Origin: Paludibacteraceae bacterium
GTDB lineage: Bacteria > Bacteroidota > Bacteroidia > Bacteroidales > Paludibacteraceae
Length of the DNA stretch: 57,035 bases
Direction of reading: 5' to 3'
Assembly: GCA_017391525.1 (NCBI GenBank)
Contig: JAFOYE010000024.1
Coordinates: 1 to 57,035, forward strand
Both the position numbers and the translations under genes were made by a program. Below are positions 39,174 through 46,824 of this stretch, piece after piece (position 1 is the stretch's first letter; each line of letters starts with the position of its first letter). Under the pieces are notes generated by a model that saw only the letters and a program-made list of their open reading frames with translations, did not search any database and had not been told where the DNA came from.

Positions 39174-40025
39174 TTAATCCTCTGTATTACCCAACGGCAA
39201 TTCGTCAGCAGGAGCGGTAAAATTAATCGCACGCTTGCTAGATATAACCGTACCACCTAACTCATGCTCCAATTGTTCTCTCGCCACATGCGCCACATTA
39301 CCTCCACGTTGAGCCACCTGCGCATTCTCTGTAAACCCCTTAGGGTTCTCACGTTGGCTAAGCTCAGTAGCTGCCGCTTCTGCCAAACCATTGAGCATCA
39401 ACTCTACATTGGTCATATTATCGCGCAAGTTCTCTTTGCGTAAGCCTTTATGCTGCTTGTACTCGCGGGTTGTCATTCCACTCCATGCTTTGGAGATAAT
39501 ATCTGTCAGTATCGCATAATCGCTATCCTCCTTCATTCCACCACGCTTCCATTCATCTGTCAATCCCTTGCGAATCTCAATCGTCTTAATGCGCTGGTTA
39601 ATCCATGCCTCCGAATAACCCAAGCGACGATAATCGCGAATAGCTTGTTCGATGCTTTGCTCTGGATCCTGCAACTGCTCAAGGCGCTGACGTCCAACCT
39701 CGGCTAACCACAGTTTGAAGGGCTCGGCTTTCTTACTTGGGACAGATTGGATCAAGCGGAAGAGTTGCTCCGTGGTAGCTACGTCGGTGAGGCGCATTTT
39801 GCCGTCTGGAGCAGGGAGTTTCAACTGTCCCATGTTTTGGGACACTTCACTTCCTTCTGCTTGTAGCTTAGTTTTCAAAGCATTCCAATATTTGCGAGGA
39901 CGGGGACTATCCGTCAGCACTTGGATAACATCCACGACAGAGAAGAAGTATTGTTGCTTCTCCTCGTCCCAAAGGTAGCGAACTTGCTGGCCTTGGAATA
40001 ATTGTATTTGGTTGTTCTCAGACAT
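39174..40025 (-). CDS. BRO-N domain protein (phage antirepressor/DinD-like)
   Basis: 283-residue protein with an N-terminal BRO domain (about 1-120: IQLFQGQQVRYLWDEEKQQY, FFSVVDVIQVLTDSPRPRKY, WNALKTKL). The later part (FKLWLAEVGRQRLEQLQDPE, then YSEAWINQRIKTIEIRKGLT) matches the longer BRO/DinD-type proteins of Bacteroidota chromosomes, with a helical C-terminal region. BRO domains bind DNA and are common in phages; these long versions are mostly chromosomal, and their role is unclear. The gene has its own promoter at 40354. Neighbouring sequence is repeat-rich and accessory in character. Confidence 0.85.
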   Translation of the reverse strand: MSENNQIQLFQGQQVRYLWDEEKQQYFFSVVDVIQVLTDSPRPRKYWNALKTKLQAEGSEVSQNMGQLKLPAPDGKMRLTDVATTEQLFRLIQSVPSKKAEPFKLWLAEVGRQRLEQLQDPEQSIEQAIRDYRRLGYSEAWINQRIKTIEIRKGLTDEWKRGGMKEDSDYAILTDIISKAWSGMTTREYKQHKGLRKENLRDNMTNVELMLNGLAEAAATELSQRENPKGFTENAQVAQRGGNVAHVAREQLEHELGGTVISSKRAINFTAPADELPLGNTED

Positions 40026-40340
40026 GTGTTTGTTTCTAGTGTAAAGTTGAAAGTTGAAAGTTGAGAGTTGAGTGTAGGGTGTAAAGTGTAAAGGCTAGGG
40101 CCTTATACGCGACGCTGGTTTAACCGTTCTAAGGGTGTTTTTTTTGCGATGGGAAACGCAAAAGCAAAACAGATGGTAGAACACTAAACCTTAACCAACA
40201 CCTAAGGATTCAATAAATCAAATACCAATACGCACAAAAGAGCCGTCACAAAAACGACTGATTATACATATAACCAAATGATACAGAAATAGATACGCCA
40301 AAAGATGAAAACCAAAGTGGAGTGTCTTAACCGTTTTCAT

Positions 40341-40384
40341 TTGATTTCGGTTACAAAATTACAACAATTATTGCATATATGCAA
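40341..40384 (-). promoter_or_regulatory. Promoter region of the BRO-N gene
   Basis: The -7 box TAATTTTG is at 40354-40361 (minus strand), with a CTTG -33 box 24 nt upstream. Contains the palindrome TTGCATATATGCAA over the -33 region. Confidence 0.65.
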
Positions 40385-40710
40385 GAAAATAAGCGAAAAA
40401 AGTTGAAAGTTGAAAGTTGAGAGGCGAGAGAAGCTCCTACTCGCTACGCTCGAGAAATCTAAATAAATCTTATTATTCGTCGACTCTGATTTTTATTGCC
40501 ACCTCGTCGTAAGTTGCTTGCGACAATGAACTCACGACGTTCGTTAGGGTCGCCGCACTTCCTCCTCTCCCCATAAAATAGCTACGCAATTCTTCGGGGA
40601 CCCCAAAAATATCGTCGGCGCTCAAACTACCGCCAACTACGCTATCGCTGAATCTTATGTGAATATAGGACGCGCCGATGGCGCGAGAGGCGAGAGTTGA
40701 AAGTTGAGAG

Positions 40711-40755
40711 TTGATTTCGGTTACAAAATTACAAACAATTATTGCATATATGCAA
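40711..40755 (-). promoter_or_regulatory. Displaced duplicate of the BRO-N promoter
   Basis: 45 nt identical to 40341-40384 except for one extra A, which lengthens the -33/-7 distance from 24 to 25 nt. Confidence 0.65.
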
Positions 40756-40821
40756 AGAAAACAAATTATTTTTCAAAAAAGATAAATTTTATTTATTTCA
40801 TACGTGCAAAGGCAAAAAAAT

Positions 40822-40849
40822 AATACCCCGACCGCTCGGTCGAGGTATT
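40822..40849 (-). terminator. Terminator of the 259-residue protein gene
   Basis: AATACCCCGACC / GCTC / GGTCGAGGTATT; one C/A mismatch. Similar in sequence to the terminator at 41857. Confidence 0.8.
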
Positions 40850-40873
40850 GGATTATATTTTAACAAGAAGTGA

Positions 40874-41653
40874 TTAATAATACTCTATCTCACGAACTTC
40901 CTGATAATCATATTCATCTCGGCGCATCATATACTCTGGTTGGCCTTTAACTCCCTCCAGAAGAATCTGGTGCACATCTCGTGAAATCCAATTGTCATGA
41001 TCGTCATATTCAATATTAGAATATGTAATATTATTTTGAGTTACAAAACCTACATTATATGTCACAGATTCTTCACGAATAAGTTCGCGTTGATCGTTGT
41101 AAACAAACTGAGTTTCGATACTTCCGTCCCAAAACTCCTGCTTGGCTTGAGTCACAAAACCATCATCATCGTATATCCAAGTAAACTTAGTCTTGAACAT
41201 TGCACAATCACTCATATTTTCCGCAGAAGAATTCTCATTGACAGGAAGGTTGTCTTCCATCAGGACGATTTGGTTCTTATCATTGCGTTGAATAAGAACA
41301 TCTGCGTTTTCACTCCTACACATGTCTGCAGCATTCTCTATGAATGTACGCTCAGGATAGTCACTCTTGACCTCATCAAAGAACCCATTCTCATCGTAGT
41401 ACTTGTCAAAAACTACCGCCGTAAAACCGCCGTCATAGCGACAGCTTCGCCCAATACGAGCAACATTGCCTTTGGCCAATTCCATCTGTAAATCAGGGGA
41501 TAAGTATGGCGATTTAGGGGCAACTTCAACAGTGGTTTCGTTTGGGTTAGCAGTAGGTTGGTCATCTTGACTGAGTAGCAAGAGAACAATAGCCACTAGC
41601 GATGTGACAACTGCGATAGATAATACGATAATGTGTTTGCGGTTCATATTCAT
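40874..41653 (-). CDS. Membrane-anchored protein, unknown function
   Basis: 259 residues with one N-terminal membrane segment (IIVLSIAVVTSLVAIVLLLL, about 9-28), then a low-complexity linker and a periplasmic domain. The C-terminal half has YD-repeat-like strands (FTWIYDDDGFVTQAKQEFWD, TQFVYNDQRELIREESVTYN, IEYDDHDNWISRDV) as in DUF4595-like or RHS-like proteins. The end is DEYDYQEVREIEYY*. A fragment of a close paralogue's end (KEAREIEYY*) survives at 42847-42880. ATG 41647 is an alternative start. Promoter at 41667. Confidence 0.65.
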   Translation of the reverse strand: MNMNRKHIIVLSIAVVTSLVAIVLLLLSQDDQPTANPNETTVEVAPKSPYLSPDLQMELAKGNVARIGRSCRYDGGFTAVVFDKYYDENGFFDEVKSDYPERTFIENAADMCRSENADVLIQRNDKNQIVLMEDNLPVNENSSAENMSDCAMFKTKFTWIYDDDGFVTQAKQEFWDGSIETQFVYNDQRELIREESVTYNVGFVTQNNITYSNIEYDDHDNWISRDVHQILLEGVKGQPEYMMRRDEYDYQEVREIEYY

Positions 41654-41666
41654 TTCAATTTGCCGA

Positions 41667-41674
41667 CAAAATTA
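41667..41674 (-). promoter_or_regulatory. Promoter of the 259-residue protein gene (-7 box)
   Basis: TAATTTTG on the minus strand; GTTG-type -33 box 24 nt upstream, A6 tract in the spacer. Confidence 0.65.
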
Positions 41675-41729
41675 CAACTTTTTTCTTAGATACACAACGT
41701 TTATTGGAGATAATAGTATAAAAATTGAA

Positions 41730-41850
41730 CGAAAGGTGATGAGGTGATAGGCTATGGGCGATGAGGCGATGGGCTATGGGCTATGGGCTATAGGCGAGGA
41801 GGGGAGGAGGCGAGGAGGCGAGAGTTGAGAGGTGAAAGGTGATGAGGTGA
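41730..41850. repeat. Short-word repeat cluster (GATGAGGTGATAGGC type)
   Basis: Runs of GGTGATGAGGTGATAGGCTA, TGGGCGATGAGGCGAT, GGGCTATGGGCTATGGGCTA and GGCGAGGAGGCGAGAGTTG. These are the words of cluster 3 and family 2 in the opposite orientation. Confidence 0.65.
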
Positions 41851-41856
41851 GAAAAT

Positions 41857-41884
41857 AATACCTCGGCCAAACGGCCGAGGTATT
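41857..41884 (-). terminator. Terminator of the Asp/Tyr-tailed lipoprotein gene
   Basis: AATACCTCGGCC / AAAC / GGCCGAGGTATT, perfect 12-bp stem. Confidence 0.85.
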
Positions 41885-41907
41885 GAACTGTAATAGTTTA
41901 ATATTGA

Positions 41908-42255
41908 TTAGTAGTAATAATCGTAGTCGTCATCGTCGTATGAATAATCATCATAGTCATAATCATCGTCATAGCTATAATCATCATAATCATAATCATC
42001 ATAATCTATATCCTCCAAGACTTCATCTAGCTCGCTCAAGGCATCATCAAGCATCCTATAGCTAGCATTTTCTAAACGTCTTTGTTGATCATAGGTTAGT
42101 TTGCTCTCGTCTATATCGTCAAGTAGTTCTAATACTTTATCATGATCACCAGCTGCCGCTGCTGTTTCGATTTCAGATATAATCTTATTGTTATCTTTAC
42201 AAGAGATTAACATGCATGCTACTACAGCAAGAAAAATAAATGATTTTAGTTTCAT
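41908..42255 (-). CDS. Lipoprotein with Asp/Tyr-rich tail
   Basis: 115-residue predicted lipoprotein, signal MKLKSFIFLAVVACMLISC (lipobox LISC). The middle is a short helical part (ISEIETAAAAGDHDKVLELL, then LDDIDESKLTYDQQRRLENA). The last ~35 residues are almost only Asp and Tyr (YDDYDYDDYSYDDDYDYDDY, then SYDDDDYDYYY). The tail is repetitive at DNA level (ATCATCATAGTCAT words), and one 24-nt stretch is shared with the next gene. Function unknown; an acidic tail could bind cations or surfaces. No separate promoter is obvious in the 96 nt before it. Confidence 0.7.
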   Translation of the reverse strand: MKLKSFIFLAVVACMLISCKDNNKIISEIETAAAAGDHDKVLELLDDIDESKLTYDQQRRLENASYRMLDDALSELDEVLEDIDYDDYDYDDYSYDDDYDYDDYSYDDDDYDYYY

Positions 42256-42351
42256 AATTGTAATGATTTTTGTTAGTTTATATTGTTTAAATAATAAAAT
42301 TAATGTTGATGAACCACATTGCGTACGTTCTATTGATTGGGTTAGGATATG

Positions 42352-42804
42352 TTAGCGAAAAGCACTGTAATCGTCATCATCGTATGAATAATCATCATAG
42401 TCATCAGAATCATTCGAGCTGTTTTCTTCATCTACAACCTGTAGATCAGCCGACCATATGCTTCCGTCAGAAGGTTCAAACCATAATTGTAAAACGACTT
42501 TATGTTGTTCGCTTTCTGATTTAAAATTCTTAGACCAATCTACATTCATATACAATTTGACACTCCAATCACCATCTGCTTCAACCGATGTCACTTCTGG
42601 GTTCTTACAATTATATTGATCCATCGCTAAACTAATATAATGGTCTACTTCAGCGGTTGGGAAACCAAGAGCACTTATTGCTGCAAGATAATCATATCCT
42701 GCAGGCTCTTGTTTATCAGAATTAGAACTTCCACAAGCGGAAAGGATCATTCCTGATAACACCGTCATAAATACAACGGTTAAATTAATAAGATTCTTTT
42801 TCAT
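42352..42804 (-). CDS. Lipoprotein with Asp/Tyr-rich tail, second gene
   Basis: 150-residue predicted lipoprotein, signal ending VLSGMILSAC (lipobox LSAC). The central domain (DYLAAISALGFPTAEVDHYI, then CKNPEVTSVEADGDWSVKLY, KVVLQLWFEPSDGSIWSADL) is alpha/beta and unknown to me. It ends SDDYDDYSYDDDDYSAFR, the same kind of tail as the neighbour at 41908. Otherwise the two proteins are unrelated, so the tail appears to have been transferred or copied as a module. Confidence 0.7.
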   Translation of the reverse strand: MKKNLINLTVVFMTVLSGMILSACGSSNSDKQEPAGYDYLAAISALGFPTAEVDHYISLAMDQYNCKNPEVTSVEADGDWSVKLYMNVDWSKNFKSESEQHKVVLQLWFEPSDGSIWSADLQVVDEENSSNDSDDYDDYSYDDDDYSAFR

Positions 42805-42846
42805 ACTCTAACGTTGTTAAATTAATATTAGGGTTTTCTGTGAGTA

Positions 42847-42880
42847 TCAATAATACTCAATCTCACGTGCTTCTTTATGT
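42847..42880 (-). pseudogene. C-terminal fragment of a paralogue of the 40874 gene
   Basis: On the minus strand the frame reads HKEAREIEYY* (stop TGA 42847-42849). It matches the end of the 259-residue protein (YQEVREIEYY*) at both protein and DNA level (caataatactc.atctcacg). It directly follows the stop of the 20-residue-repeat gene, so the rest of this paralogue has been deleted. Confidence 0.5.
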
Positions 42881-42887
42881 TTCTATC

Positions 42888-43349
42888 TTAATACAGAATA
42901 GTGATCAGTACCGCTAAAGGCAAGACACCATCTACAGTAAGAATAATATCACTGGAATAAGTCGAACGACCTTTGTATACATACTGACGATCATAGGTAT
43001 ACAAGACATCACTAGAGTATGTGCTCTTGCCCTTATACAAATGATTACCAGACCACGTACAAAGAATATCACTAGAATAAGTGCTCTTGTTATCATAGAA
43101 ATACTGACCATCCCATGTGGCTAGAATATCACTGGAATAAGAACTCTTACCTTTATATATATATTTGCCATCAAAGGTCAAAATAACATCGCTAGAGTAT
43201 GTACTCTTGCCGCTATACAAATACTTACCATCCCAAGTAAAAAGTACATCACTAGAATACGTACTCTTGCCCTGATAGATATACGTAACTGCATGTGCCA
43301 AACCCGAGAAAAGTACGAGTACTACTATTAGAGAAAAAATCTTCTTCAT
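42888..43349 (-). CDS. Secreted protein of 20-residue tandem repeats
   Basis: 153 residues: signal peptide (MKKIFSLIVVLVLFSGLAHA), then six copies of a 20-residue beta repeat with the consensus Y.Y.GKSTYSSDVL.TWDGK (for example YLYSGKSTYSSDVILTFDGK and HLYKGKSTYSSDVLYTYDRQ). It ends DGVLPLAVLITILY, a hydrophobic cap. The even repeat length and alternating residues suggest a beta-solenoid or a short beta-sheet stack. Function unknown. Repeats are about 70-80% identical at DNA level, so they are homogenised. Promoter at 43376. Confidence 0.8.
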   Translation of the reverse strand: MKKIFSLIVVLVLFSGLAHAVTYIYQGKSTYSSDVLFTWDGKYLYSGKSTYSSDVILTFDGKYIYKGKSSYSSDILATWDGQYFYDNKSTYSSDILCTWSGNHLYKGKSTYSSDVLYTYDRQYVYKGRSTYSSDIILTVDGVLPLAVLITILY

Positions 43350-43375
43350 TTTGAGATTTAAATGGTATTAGACCG

Positions 43376-43383
43376 CAAAGGTA
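43376..43383 (-). promoter_or_regulatory. Promoter of the 20-residue-repeat protein gene (-7 box)
   Basis: TACCTTTG on the minus strand; TTTG -33 box 24 nt upstream. Confidence 0.75.
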
Positions 43384-43455
43384 CGATATTTTTTATAAAT
43401 ATGCAAATAAAATGGGATTTTAAAGTGCAAATTTGCGTATATCGTTTTTTTTGAT

Positions 43456-43463
43456 TACCTTTG
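43456..43463 (+). promoter_or_regulatory. Promoter of ettA (-7 box)
   Basis: TACCTTTG; TTTG -33 box (TTTGCGTATATCG) starts 24 nt upstream, T8 tract in the spacer. The leader that follows is ~165 nt and mostly family-2 repeat. Confidence 0.75.
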
Positions 43464-43469
43464 TAGCCG

Positions 43470-43616
43470 CAGAGCGGCTATGGGACGACTTCTGAGTTGA
43501 AAGTTGAAAGTTGAGAGGTGAGAGTTGAAAGTTGAAAGTTGAGAGTTGAAAGTTGAAAGTTGAGAGGTGAGAGTTAAAAGTTGAGAGGTGAGAGTTGAAA
43601 GTTGAGAGGCGGGAAA
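43470..43616. repeat. Family-2 repeat array in the ettA leader
   Basis: About nine tandem units of 14-16 bp, AGTTGAAAGTTGAGAG / GGTGAGAG variants, preceded by the palindromic word GCAGAGCGGCTATGGGACG of the mosaic family. Related arrays lie at 40035-40075, 40400-40430, 40690-40712 and 20312-20360. Confidence 0.8.
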
Positions 43617-43638
43617 CAATATTTAAACACAATATACA

Positions 43639-45312
43639 ATGGCAGACGACAAGAAAATTATTTTCTCGATGGTGGGCGTGAGCAAGAGCTTCTCGCCACA
43701 AAAACGAGTATTGAACGACATCTACCTGAGTTTCTTCTACGGCGCTAAGATCGGTATCATCGGTCTTAACGGTGCTGGTAAATCTACCCTATTGAAGATT
43801 ATCGCAGGTATCGAAAAGAATTACGAAGGTGAAGTGGTATTCTCACCAGGATATAGCGTAGGTTACCTAGAGCAAGATCCACAGTTGGACCCTGAAAAGA
43901 CCGTACGCGAGTGCGTACAAGAAGGCGTACAACCTATCATGGACATGCTGGCTGAGTACGACGCCATCAACATGGCTTTTGCGGAGCCAGATGCAGACTT
44001 TGACAAGTTGCTAGCTCGTCAAGCAGAGTTGCAAGACAAGCTTGATAGCGCTGACGCATGGAACATCGACACCCGTCTTGATCGCGCAATGGACGCATTG
44101 CGTTGCCCTGCGGACGACGCATTAGTAAAACACCTATCTGGAGGTGAGCGCCGTCGTGTAGCATTGTGCCGCCTATTATTGCAACAACCAGATATTCTGC
44201 TTCTTGACGAGCCTACCAACCACTTGGACGCAGAGTCAATAGACTGGCTCGAGCAACACTTACACCAATACGCTGGTACCGTTATCTGTATCACCCACGA
44301 CCGCTATTTCCTAGACAATGTAGCAGGTTGGATATTGGAGTTAGACCGTGGCGAAGGTATTCCATGGAAAGGTAACTACTCATCATGGCTCGAGCAAAAG
44401 ACTGCGCGTATGGCCATGGAGGAGAAGCAAGCTAGCAAGCGTCGCAAGACATTGGAGCGTGAGTTGGAATGGGTGCGTATGGCACCTAAAGCTCGTCAAG
44501 CCAAAGGTAAAGCACGTTTGGCTGCATACGACCGCATGTTGAACGAGGAGCAGAAGGAGAGAGAGGAGAAGCTAGAGATCTTCATCCCTAATGGTCCACG
44601 TTTGGGTAACAAGGTCATCAACGCAGAGGGCGTAAGCAAAGCTTTCGGCGATAAGCTATTGTTTGAGGATTTGGAGTTTATGTTGCCACCTAACGGCATC
44701 GTAGGTATCATAGGCCCTAACGGCGCAGGTAAGACTACCCTATTCCGTATGATTATGGGTATGGAGCAAGCCGACAAGGGAACATTCGCTGTGGGTGAGA
44801 CCGTACGCGTAGGTTATGTAGACCAAGTACACTCAAACATCGATCCTAACAAGAGCGTGTTTGAGATGATAGCCGATGGCACCGAGTATATCCGCGTAGG
44901 CGGACGCGAGGTGAACGCACGCGCGTACTTGAGTCGTTTTAACTTCACTGGTGCCGACCAAGAGAAGAAGTGCGGTGTCTTGTCCGGTGGTGAGCGCAAC
45001 CGCTTGCACTTGGCCTTGACATTGAAGTCTGAGGCTAACGTATTGCTACTCGACGAGCCTACCAACGATATTGATGTGAACACCTTGCGTGCCTTGGAGG
45101 AAGGTTTGGAGAACTTCGCAGGTTGTGCGGTAGTAATCAGCCACGACCGTTGGTTCCTCGACCGTATCTGTACCCACATCTTAGCTTTTGAGGGCGACAG
45201 CAAAGTCTTCTGGTTTGAAGGTAGTTATTCTGACTACGAGGCTAACAAGAAGATGCGCCTTGGTGAGGATGCAAACGAGCCTAAGAGAGTGCGTTATCGC
45301 AAATTGGAATAA
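43639..45312 (+). CDS. ettA: ABC-F ATPase EttA (translational throttle)
   Basis: Ribosome-associated ABC-F protein, 557 residues, two ATPase domains on one chain and no membrane part. First Walker A GLNGAGKSTLLKII, signature LSGGERRRVAL, Walker B DILLLDEPTNHLD; second Walker A GPNGAGKTTLFRMI, signature LSGGERNRLHL, Walker B NVLLLDEPTNDID. The P-site tRNA-interaction linker is between them (WVRMAPKARQAKGKARLAAY), and the arm region is short, as in EttA. It senses the ATP/ADP ratio and gates the first elongation step. The leader consists largely of repeat units; terminator at 45328. Confidence 0.94.
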   Translation: MADDKKIIFSMVGVSKSFSPQKRVLNDIYLSFFYGAKIGIIGLNGAGKSTLLKIIAGIEKNYEGEVVFSPGYSVGYLEQDPQLDPEKTVRECVQEGVQPIMDMLAEYDAINMAFAEPDADFDKLLARQAELQDKLDSADAWNIDTRLDRAMDALRCPADDALVKHLSGGERRRVALCRLLLQQPDILLLDEPTNHLDAESIDWLEQHLHQYAGTVICITHDRYFLDNVAGWILELDRGEGIPWKGNYSSWLEQKTARMAMEEKQASKRRKTLERELEWVRMAPKARQAKGKARLAAYDRMLNEEQKEREEKLEIFIPNGPRLGNKVINAEGVSKAFGDKLLFEDLEFMLPPNGIVGIIGPNGAGKTTLFRMIMGMEQADKGTFAVGETVRVGYVDQVHSNIDPNKSVFEMIADGTEYIRVGGREVNARAYLSRFNFTGADQEKKCGVLSGGERNRLHLALTLKSEANVLLLDEPTNDIDVNTLRALEEGLENFAGCAVVISHDRWFLDRICTHILAFEGDSKVFWFEGSYSDYEANKKMRLGEDANEPKRVRYRKLE

Positions 45313-45327
45313 TACCCTACCCCAAAT

Positions 45328-45355
45328 AAAAAAGAGCCGAAAGGCTCTTTTTTTT
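45328..45355 (+). terminator. Terminator of ettA
   Basis: AAAAAAGAGCC / GAAA / GGCTCTTTTTTTT, 15 nt after the stop. Confidence 0.88.
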
Positions 45356-45410
45356 AGGTAAAGATATCTATGGACTATCCCTGCTAGCTCAACTAGTCGC
45401 ACTTGCTATA

Positions 45411-45450
45411 AAAAATAAGACTGCCCAAGGAAGGACAGTCTTATTTTTTT
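45411..45450 (-). terminator. Terminator of the giant-protein operon
   Basis: AAAAATAAGACTG.CC / AAGGAA / GG.CAGTCTTATTTTTTT with one mismatch, 13 nt after the barrel gene stop. Confidence 0.85.
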
Positions 45451-45463
45451 GTATTCGAAGGGA

Positions 45464-46810
45464 TTACTTCTTGATAACTTCAAAGTTGAAGTTGTATGCC
45501 AATTTCACACCGACGTCAAATAGACCAACTTTGTGAGACAAAGCATTGGTCATAGACTGTACATCTACGATAGCTGAACTATAAGATGTAGGAGGTGTGA
45601 TAGAGATCACAGAACTAGGGTTCACGTTCTTGTACGCACTATATACTGAATAATCCACGTATGCACCAAGATCGAGTGAGTTACCATTGTTGAACTTGAA
45701 CTCATAACCAAGTTCTGCACCCAAAGCAAGAGAGAACTTAAGCTCATTGTTGAGAGTACCTCTCATATCCATTTGTTCATCAGAAACGAATCCCATAACT
45801 GGGTTATTAAGGATTGGTTTGCCATTCAACTCCTCGAGATAGGCAGTGATATTTGGATTAGTGATTTTTTGGCGGAAACCACTATAGAGAGGCAACATGA
45901 ACTTGGGTCCTACATTGAGGAAGAATCCATCAGTTGTTACCATAGTAAACATTACAGGTATCTCGAAGATGACTTCATTGACTTTCTCTACCACTTTGTC
46001 AGCAGTCACATTATAATACACATCACCGTCCACAGTAGGTAGGGTATACGCATCGTTGATAGCCATATGATGTTTAGCGTGTACATAACCAATATTCAAA
46101 CCCGTCATAATACCAAGTTCTGGTTTGTTCTTATCACCAGCCCAGTAGTGAGCATAACGCAAGTCGAGCGCTACATCAAAGCCCAATGGGAAACCAGCAA
46201 CGTCTTGCAAGGTTGAAGCAAAACCACCACGTAGACCAAGAGAGAAACGATTGACTTGGTATGGTTGAGGAATATGATAAGGATCATTTTCCTTGAAGTC
46301 ACGTATTGGTTTTTTTTCGCCCTGTTCTGTAGTTGTTGAATCTGTTTGTTCTATGTTCTCACCAGTTGTATTAGCTGTATCAGTAGTTTGCACTGTAGTT
46401 GAATCAGTAGTTTGCACTGTAGTTGAATCTACAACTGTAATTGGGTCTTGAGTTGGTTCTGGAGCAGGAATTGGCTCAGTTGGTTTCAATGGAATGAGTG
46501 ATCCAGGATATACCCAAGAGTAGATACCACCAATCAAGATACCATAAGGATAACGTTTACCACCTACTTGTTGTACTGGGTGAGGTACTTTGTATACCCA
46601 TTTGGACATACGCTCACCGGTAAGATAGTAGAGACTATCCTGATGAATCATAATAGAGTCACCCACCTTGATAGGTGTAACAGTATTATGATACTGATGG
46701 TTTGGTTTTGCAGCTTGCGTTTGAGCAGAAGCTGTTTGGGTTGTTCCTACCCACAAGAGTAGGAACGCACCAATCATCAAAATATTTTTAAATAACTTAT
46801 TTGTTTTCAT
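45464..46810 (-). CDS. Outer-membrane beta-barrel protein paired with the giant protein
   Basis: 448 residues from ATG 46810 (MKTNKLFKNILMIGAFLLLW; signal peptide to ASA). Residues about 25-100 form a small soluble part (IKVGDSIMIHQDSLYYLTGE, RMSKWVYKV, GILIGGIYSWVYPGS), then a Thr/Gln linker with a 24-bp DNA repeat (STTVQTTDSTTVQTTD), then a barrel of about 250 residues (FSLGLRGGFASTLQDVAGFP, YAHYWAGDKNKPELGIMTGL, ending KVGLFDVGVKLAYNFNFEVI). It starts 14 nt after the giant T9SS cargo gene, so the two share an mRNA; such pairing suggests that the barrel helps to hold the giant protein at the surface. Confidence 0.82.
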   Translation of the reverse strand: MKTNKLFKNILMIGAFLLLWVGTTQTASAQTQAAKPNHQYHNTVTPIKVGDSIMIHQDSLYYLTGERMSKWVYKVPHPVQQVGGKRYPYGILIGGIYSWVYPGSLIPLKPTEPIPAPEPTQDPITVVDSTTVQTTDSTTVQTTDTANTTGENIEQTDSTTTEQGEKKPIRDFKENDPYHIPQPYQVNRFSLGLRGGFASTLQDVAGFPLGFDVALDLRYAHYWAGDKNKPELGIMTGLNIGYVHAKHHMAINDAYTLPTVDGDVYYNVTADKVVEKVNEVIFEIPVMFTMVTTDGFFLNVGPKFMLPLYSGFRQKITNPNITAYLEELNGKPILNNPVMGFVSDEQMDMRGTLNNELKFSLALGAELGYEFKFNNGNSLDLGAYVDYSVYSAYKNVNPSSVISITPPTSYSSAIVDVQSMTNALSHKVGLFDVGVKLAYNFNFEVIKK

Positions 46811-46824
46811 ATCTAGTCCTCCTA

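Larger units (their letters stand above)
40026..40873. other. 848-bp stretch without a gene
   Basis: Contains family-2 repeats (40035-40075, 40400-40430, 40690-40712), the BRO promoter and its displaced duplicate (40341-40384, 40711-40755), the 19-mer shared with 5004-5022, and a terminator at 40822. The ~200 bp at 40484-40680 is GC-richer and shows no coding frame. Confidence 0.6.

Noticed and set aside
37828..40025. Prophage or toxin-antitoxin island around the AAA_14 and BRO-N genes
   Set aside because: No integrase, phage structural genes, attachment repeats or antitoxin partner; both gene types are common as single chromosomal genes in Bacteroidales.
43420..43701. 93-codon frame reading LSTFNFQ repeats
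   Set aside because: Antisense translation of the AGTTGAAAGTTGAGAG array across the start of ettA.
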